Below, piece after piece: positions 63,161-64,000 of a stretch of DNA of 64,000 nt (its first letter is position 1; each line of letters starts with the position of its first letter). Where the stretch lies: NCBI RefSeq assembly GCF_016920785.2, contig NW_024609835.1:170062995-170126994 (forward strand), given 5' to 3'. The notes under the pieces were generated by a model. The model ran no database searches. It was not told the DNA's origin and saw only the letters and a list, made by a program, of their open reading frames with translations. This DNA comes from Ixodes scapularis (Eukaryota > Arthropoda > Arachnida > Ixodida > Ixodidae). The position numbers were made by a program, and so were the translations under genes.

Positions 63161-64000
63161 TTGAGGCCACTTTGTGAATACTAATAACGTATGTTACCAC
63201 AGTGAAGAGCAAAATCCCAGTATCAGTGCTCCATTTTGTAGCATAAACTGGACGTCTGTGGCCAGTCACACGACCGAGGCCACTCTGAGAATCACATTAA
63301 CGTGTGTCAGCACTGTGGGCAGCGAAATCTCACGGCCAGTGATCTTGTTCGAAGCATAAACGGGATTTCTGTGGCCATTCACACGATTGAAGCCCTGTCC
63401 AAACAAGATGCGTACAAAATCGTGGTGCGATACAACTCTAACTTAAGCTAAACGTCGCTCCGCTTTTGCATGTCTGTTTGTTTGTTTTGCCGGAGGCAAA
63501 GTTTTTTTTTTACTGTTGAGGTCGTAAGGCCACTCTGAGAATCACAATAACATGTGCCACAACCAGCTCGACGCGCGTGGAGCGAAAGCTCGCGCTGCAG
63601 AACCCAGGGATCCTGGGTTCGAGCCCCAGCCCTGCCCGTTTCGATCTGAATGAGCATCGTACTGGCGTACGGTCGTTTATCACTACTGCGTGAGCACGTT
63701 AAAGACCCCGGGTTAGTAGTCGTACTGCACTGGCCAAATTGCTCATCTACAGTGTAAACCAGTGTCGCCTCTACTGGCAGACCAACCTTACGCTGTATAA
63801 ATCACTAAAACGTCCAATTTCACTTTTTGACTTTGTGTGCAGCGAGCTCTCACTGCCAGTGATCTGAATTCTGAAGCATAAACAGGATGCCTGCGTCTGA
63901 GAATCGCAATAACGTGTGTCAGCACTGTGGACAGCGAACTATCACTCGCAGTGGTCTGTCTCAAAGCATAAATAGGACGTCTGTGGCCATTCACACACCT
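63161..64000 (+). repeat. ~110-bp satellite array, block 2 (interrupted)
   Basis: The same unit as 55950-56749. Units are recognisable at 63161-63390, about 63525-63555 and 63840-64000. They are interrupted by an unexplained ~130-bp segment (63393-63525) and by a SINE (63555-63803). The array runs off the window. Confidence 0.82.
63555..63803 (+). mobile_element. 5'-truncated copy of the tRNA-Ser/Leu-type SINE
   Basis: It matches 50285-50575 from CCAGCTCGACGCGCGTGGAGCG through box B GGGTTCGAGCCCC to the end CTTACGCTGTATAAAT, but lacks the box A head. It is inserted in a satellite unit. Confidence 0.78.

Overview
This window is eukaryotic and looks like repeat-rich arthropod DNA, most likely from a chelicerate such as a hard tick. 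The reasons are the styles of Ty3/gypsy, CR1/L2-like and Tx1-like retroelements, the tRNA-derived SINEs and the many fold-back DNA elements. The species assignment is an inference that could not be tested here. There is no operon structure and no complete cellular gene. Most long open frames belong to transposable elements (TEs), nearly all broken. Only two short candidate host first exons are visible: a minus-strand frame at 1549-1779 behind an ETS-type promoter site, and a plus-strand signal-peptide exon at 32062-32116 followed by a GTGAGT donor.

Layout. 1-9.7 kb: a small terminal-inverted-repeat (TIR) element, a CpG-rich promoter-like stretch, several tandem repeats including a 15-bp minisatellite, and the decayed ORF1 of a non-LTR element. 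9.8-29.8 kb: an old gypsy element (gypsy-1) lacking gag, split in its pol gene by a 15.4-kb hAT-bounded insertion with a perfect 8-bp target-site duplication (CCTTAAAG). Inside that insertion lie a deleted second gypsy element, a degenerate and unusual reverse transcriptase (RT) locus, a ~2.9-kb repeat (copy A) itself split by a CR1/L2-like LINE, and a cluster of fold-back MITEs with a second hAT element nested inside one of them (8-bp duplication GAAAATGG). 29.8-35 kb: the most gene-poor and least TE-dense part, with the signal-peptide exon. 35-38.1 kb: a second copy (B) of the 2.9-kb repeat.

38.7-44.7 kb: a nearly intact gypsy element (gypsy-2), with closely matching 409/410-bp LTRs, an ATAT duplication, an intact gag frame and a long pol frame broken by one ~190-bp MITE. 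Its LTRs, and those of gypsy-1, carry a tRNA-Gly-like segment with box A and box B sequences, the most interesting regulatory feature here. 46.0-52.6 kb: a LINE (5' repeats, coiled ORF1, 2A-like motif, endonuclease) split by a Mag-like gypsy element whose gag carries a tRNA-derived SINE. 52.9-54.9 kb: a DDE-type (Tc1/mariner-like) transposase pseudogene. 55.9-64.0 kb: a ~110-bp satellite array split by another Mag-like gypsy element, which holds two fold-back MITEs, a Tx1-like LINE and a SINE.

The elements do not form a pathway. The window is best read as a stratigraphy of insertions, and matching duplications and interrupted frames give their order. Recurrent themes are loss of whole retrotransposon modules (gag in gypsy-1, RNase H plus integrase in gypsy-3, integrase in gypsy-5) and repeated association of Pol III-type tRNA sequences with LTR elements and LINEs.
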